From contig JAPLGY010000751.1 in NCBI GenBank assembly GCA_026389955.1, forward strand, positions 1 through 7,449: DNA of 7,449 nt, in the 5' to 3' direction. The notes beneath the pieces were generated by a model. That model ran no database searches. It saw nothing but the letters and a program-made list of their open reading frames with translations, and was not told where the DNA came from. Every line of letters starts with the position of its first letter. Within the stretch, counting starts at the first letter, position 1. This stretch comes from Caldilinea sp. (GTDB lineage Bacteria; Chloroflexota; Anaerolineae; Caldilineales; Caldilineaceae). Below, one piece after another: positions 5,873 to 7,449 of the stretch. The position numbers and the translations under genes were made by a program.

Positions 5873-6706
5873 TTACACCTCCCCGCGCACGGTTCCGAAC
5901 GTCATCCCGACCAGGAGATACTTTTGGAAGAAAAAGATCATCAAGGTAGGGAGCAGCACATAGCCGGTAGAGAGGGAGGCGACGAAGGCCCAGTCGACAT
6001 TGCCGCCGGAGTCGGTCAGACCGACGGCCAGTGCGTAGGGGATCATCTGTGTGCCGGGTCCGCCCAGGATAAAATTGAGCAGGAACTCGTTCCAGACGAA
6101 GATCAGATTAAAAATGAAAGCGGCGATCAGGCCGGGGCGCACTTGGGGCAGCACCACGCGAAACATAACGTGCAGCCGGGAGGCGCCGTTGACAAAACCG
6201 GTTTCGTCGTAGCGTGGGGAGACGCCGTCGATGAACCCTTTGAGGATCCAGAGGGAGAAGGGGATACTGAACATGGTATAGAGCATCAGGACACCGAACT
6301 GATTGCGCCACTGGAACGCGTTGTACATCTGGAAGATTGGGACGACGAAGGCTGCGGCGGGCACCATGCGTGTAGAGAGGATCAAAAACATCAAAAAATT
6401 GGTGGCGCGAAATTTGTAGCGGGAGAGGGTGTAGGCGGCCAGAAACGAGACTACGAGTGCGAGTGTCACAGAGAGGATCGACAGGAAGAGGCTGTTGATA
6501 AAATAGGGGATGGTATTGGGGCGGGTCAGCATGGAGACGATGTTGTCCAGGGTTGGCTGGAAGAGAAACTGGGGGGGGACCGCCAGGATATCGTCGGGTG
6601 TTTTGAAAGACGCCATCAGGATCCAGAAGACGGGCAGAAAAAAGAGCAATGCCACCAGCCAGAGGAGCGAGTAGTAGAAAGCGATGCGGGTGCGTGACGG
6701 TTGCAT
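5873..6706 (-). CDS. ABC sugar/polyol transporter permease, MalG-like
   Basis: Second membrane subunit of the importer, 277 residues, the normal length for MalG/UgpE-type permeases. Six hydrophobic helices can be seen at about residues 12-32, 70-92, 103-125, 137-156, 194-214 and 243-263. After the first helix comes the typical MASFKTPDDI segment. The cytoplasmic EAA loop is at about 168-191 (ETGFVNGASRLHVMFRVVLP), with the invariant Gly and the LP pair kept. The start is an ATG with an AAGGAG box 6 nt upstream. It follows the MalF-like gene by 1 nt and precedes the small membrane protein by 1 nt. The gene looks intact, with no frame break or missing block. Substrate is inferred only from context (dihydroxyacetone or glycerol); a general carbohydrate importer cannot be excluded. 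Confidence 0.95.
   Translation of the reverse strand: MQPSRTRIAFYYSLLWLVALLFFLPVFWILMASFKTPDDILAVPPQFLFQPTLDNIVSMLTRPNTIPYFINSLFLSILSVTLALVVSFLAAYTLSRYKFRATNFLMFLILSTRMVPAAAFVVPIFQMYNAFQWRNQFGVLMLYTMFSIPFSLWILKGFIDGVSPRYDETGFVNGASRLHVMFRVVLPQVRPGLIAAFIFNLIFVWNEFLLNFILGGPGTQMIPYALAVGLTDSGGNVDWAFVASLSTGYVLLPTLMIFFFQKYLLVGMTFGTVRGEV
5878..5882 (-). promoter_or_regulatory. Strong Shine-Dalgarno for the small membrane protein
   Basis: GGAGG within GGGGAGGTG on the coding strand, 6 nt before the ATG at 5871. It is the best ribosome-binding site in the window and argues that the 95-codon reading frame is a real, well-translated gene. Confidence 0.75.
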
Positions 6707-6707
6707 G

Positions 6708-7449
<742 letters not shown>

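Noticed and set aside
5018..6697. Plus-strand open frame of 559 codons opposite the first ATPase, the small membrane protein and the MalG-like permease
   Set aside because: The product resembles no protein family and is rich in Gly, Asp and Glu; it mirrors conserved minus-strand genes. GC-rich codon bias leaves such antisense frames free of stops.

Overview
The window is a GC-rich (roughly 60%) bacterial stretch in which every gene I can support lies on the minus strand, packed as one apparent operon reading from position 7449 down to position 1. Gaps between genes are mostly 0-20 nt, and both window edges cut through genes. The taxon cannot be fixed from the sequence. The gene style (MalFG-type permeases, paired CUT1-like ATPases, a PTS protein carrying its own Enzyme I) would suit a Chloroflexota-like or other GC-rich heterotroph, but that is only a guess.

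First in transcription order is an ABC importer: a MalF-like permease (6708-7449, 5' end outside the window), a MalG-like permease (5873-6706), a 95-residue three-helix membrane protein of unknown function (5584-5871), and two different ATPases (about 4644-5557 and 3552-4640). Then come the three subunits of a PTS-dependent dihydroxyacetone (Dha) kinase: dhaK (about 2535-3478), dhaL (1859-2518) and dhaM (1862 to beyond position 1). The dhaM protein carries EIIA, HPr and Enzyme I modules, so it could take phosphate directly from phosphoenolpyruvate. The simplest reading is an uptake-and-phosphorylation operon for Dha or a precursor such as glycerol, feeding Dha phosphate into glycolysis. No substrate-binding protein, regulator or promoter is in view; they may lie beyond 7449.

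Two things stand out. (1) The two ATPases have complementary degeneracy. One keeps LSGGQ but lacks the catalytic Glu and the H-loop His; the other keeps those but has lost LSGGQ. The predicted dimer therefore has one canonical and one degenerate ATP site, resembling rhizobial GlpS/GlpT. (2) Three separate genes (first ATPase, dhaK, dhaM) each lack an internal block of conserved protein, and the reading frame changes at the same point, although the sequence on both sides is well preserved. Either the operon is freshly broken in this strain or the assembly has lost short segments; the clustering makes an assembly fault a serious possibility.
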